Assembly (NCBI GenBank): GCA_008501635.1
Contig: QQUJ01000010.1
Span: forward strand, 62,001-126,000
DNA: 64,000 nucleotides
Reading direction: 5' to 3'
From: Pseudomonadota bacterium
GTDB taxonomy: Bacteria; Pseudomonadota; Gammaproteobacteria; QQUJ01
The notes under the pieces are model-generated. The model worked only from the letters and a program-made list of their open reading frames with translations, was not told the DNA's origin and did not search any database. Positions 63,535 to 64,000 of this stretch are shown here, piece after piece. Numbering within the stretch: the stretch's first letter is position 1; every line of letters starts with the position of its first letter. Position numbers and translations under genes: made by a program.

Positions 63535-64000
63535 ATGAAGCTGCTGATCGGGATCATGGTGGTCCTGCTGGCGGCCGCGGGACTCTCGCTGCTGCTGATG
63601 GAAGATCCTGGATACCTGCTGGTCGGCTACGGTCACTGGACATTGGAGACCTCGGTTGCGGTTGCGGTGATTGTCACCGTACTGACCTTTCTCACCCTCT
63701 ACTATGCCTTGCGGACATTGGCCAACGTCCGTGGAATGCCGCGCCGCTTCCGGCACTGGCGGCAGATCAAGCGCGGCGAAAGGGCACGGCGCTATCTCTC
63801 TCAGGGCCTGGTGGAGCTGGCGGAGGGTAATTGGGGGGCGGCCGAGAAACACCTGTTGCGCCACGTGCACGACAGCGACACCAAGCTGTTGAACTATCTC
63901 GGCGCCGCGCGCGCCGCCCAACAGCGCGGCGACTCGGATCAGCGCGACGTCTATCTGCAACACGCCCATCACAGCATGCCCGAGGCGGATGTGGCGGTGG
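63535..64000 (+). CDS. hemY: HemY-family protein (3' end outside window)
   Basis: The frame is open to the end of the window; the first 155 residues are visible. Two membrane helices (about 3-22 and 40-62, IVTVLTFLTLYYALRTLA) are followed by the start of a TPR-rich domain (KRGERARRYLSQGLVELAEG). HemY in this cluster is a membrane protein with TPR repeats tied to heme synthesis, unrelated to protoporphyrinogen oxidase HemY of Gram-positive bacteria. It follows hemX after 3 bases. Confidence 0.92.
   Translation, partial: MKLLIGIMVVLLAAAGLSLLLMEDPGYLLVGYGHWTLETSVAVAVIVTVLTFLTLYYALRTLANVRGMPRRFRHWRQIKRGERARRYLSQGLVELAEGNWGAAEKHLLRHVHDSDTKLLNYLGAARAAQQRGDSDQRDVYLQHAHHSMPEADVAV

Noticed and set aside
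62170-63972. 600-residue open frame on the minus strand opposite hemD, hemX and hemY
   Set aside because: Antisense to three well-supported genes, no recognisable domain, and a typical by-product of high GC codon use.

Overview
The window is a GC-rich, tightly packed chromosomal segment from a gammaproteobacterium. Two gene orders point to a Chromatiales-like or Pseudomonas-related lineage: lptM-lysA-dapF-DUF484-xerC, and cyaA / argH-algZ-algR-hemC-hemD-hemX-hemY. Several genes suggest a sulfur- and metal-handling lifestyle (a YeeE/TsuA-type thiosulfate transporter, a TauE/SafE exporter, DUF302 and cupredoxin-like periplasmic proteins), but the species cannot be fixed from the sequence. I saw no rRNA, tRNA, CRISPR array, prophage or complete insertion sequence.

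Layout. (i) 1-4147: a seven-gene, plus-strand, probably co-transcribed envelope cassette. It holds a cytochrome c-like protein flanked by NPC repeats (cut by the window edge), a secreted 94-residue protein made almost wholly of Cys repeats, a miniature FGE/sulfatase-modifying-factor domain, a His-rich conserved protein, a cupredoxin-like protein, a DUF302 protein and a YeeE/YedE permease. This is the best candidate for a poorly described system. (ii) 4153-8837: GGDEF protein with a Cys cluster, fructosamine kinase-like protein, methyltransferase and uvrD. (iii) 8838-10352: a repeat-rich island of about 1.5 kb with hairpins and inverted composite repeats around a small GIY-YIG gene. (iv) 10353-24203: TauE, nitronate monooxygenase-like protein, PilZ, hemF, the xerC-DUF484-dapF-methyltransferase-lysA-lptM operon, esterase, thiolase, a Sel1 lipoprotein, two small secreted proteins (one interrupted by a stop codon) and citrate synthase. 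(v) 24530-33028: BASS transporter plus UbiA prenyltransferase, a DASS carrier, and a TRAP transporter whose large permease carries an unusual soluble tail of about 340 residues. (vi) 33085-36003: ferredoxin reductase, ubiE and an FG-GAP protein, all on the minus strand. (vii) 36477-48191: a complete type II secretion locus gspC-N, interrupted by a minus-strand rhombosortase gene. (viii) 48405-53831: an outer-membrane protein, motAB, a membrane methyltransferase and an HDOD protein. (ix) 53839-64000: class I adenylate cyclase, a small Cys protein, argH, the algZ/algR-type two-component system and hemC-hemD-hemX-hemY, with hemY cut by the window end.

How the genes work together. Heme synthesis (hemF, hemC, hemD, hemX, hemY) would supply cytochromes such as the one at the left edge. 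ubiE and a UbiA-type prenyltransferase belong to quinone synthesis. dapF and lysA make diaminopimelate and lysine. The type II secretion operon and rhombosortase belong to export and surface processing. GGDEF, PilZ, HDOD, MotAB, CyaA and AlgZR together suggest a cell that regulates motility and surface behaviour through cyclic nucleotides and phosphorelay.
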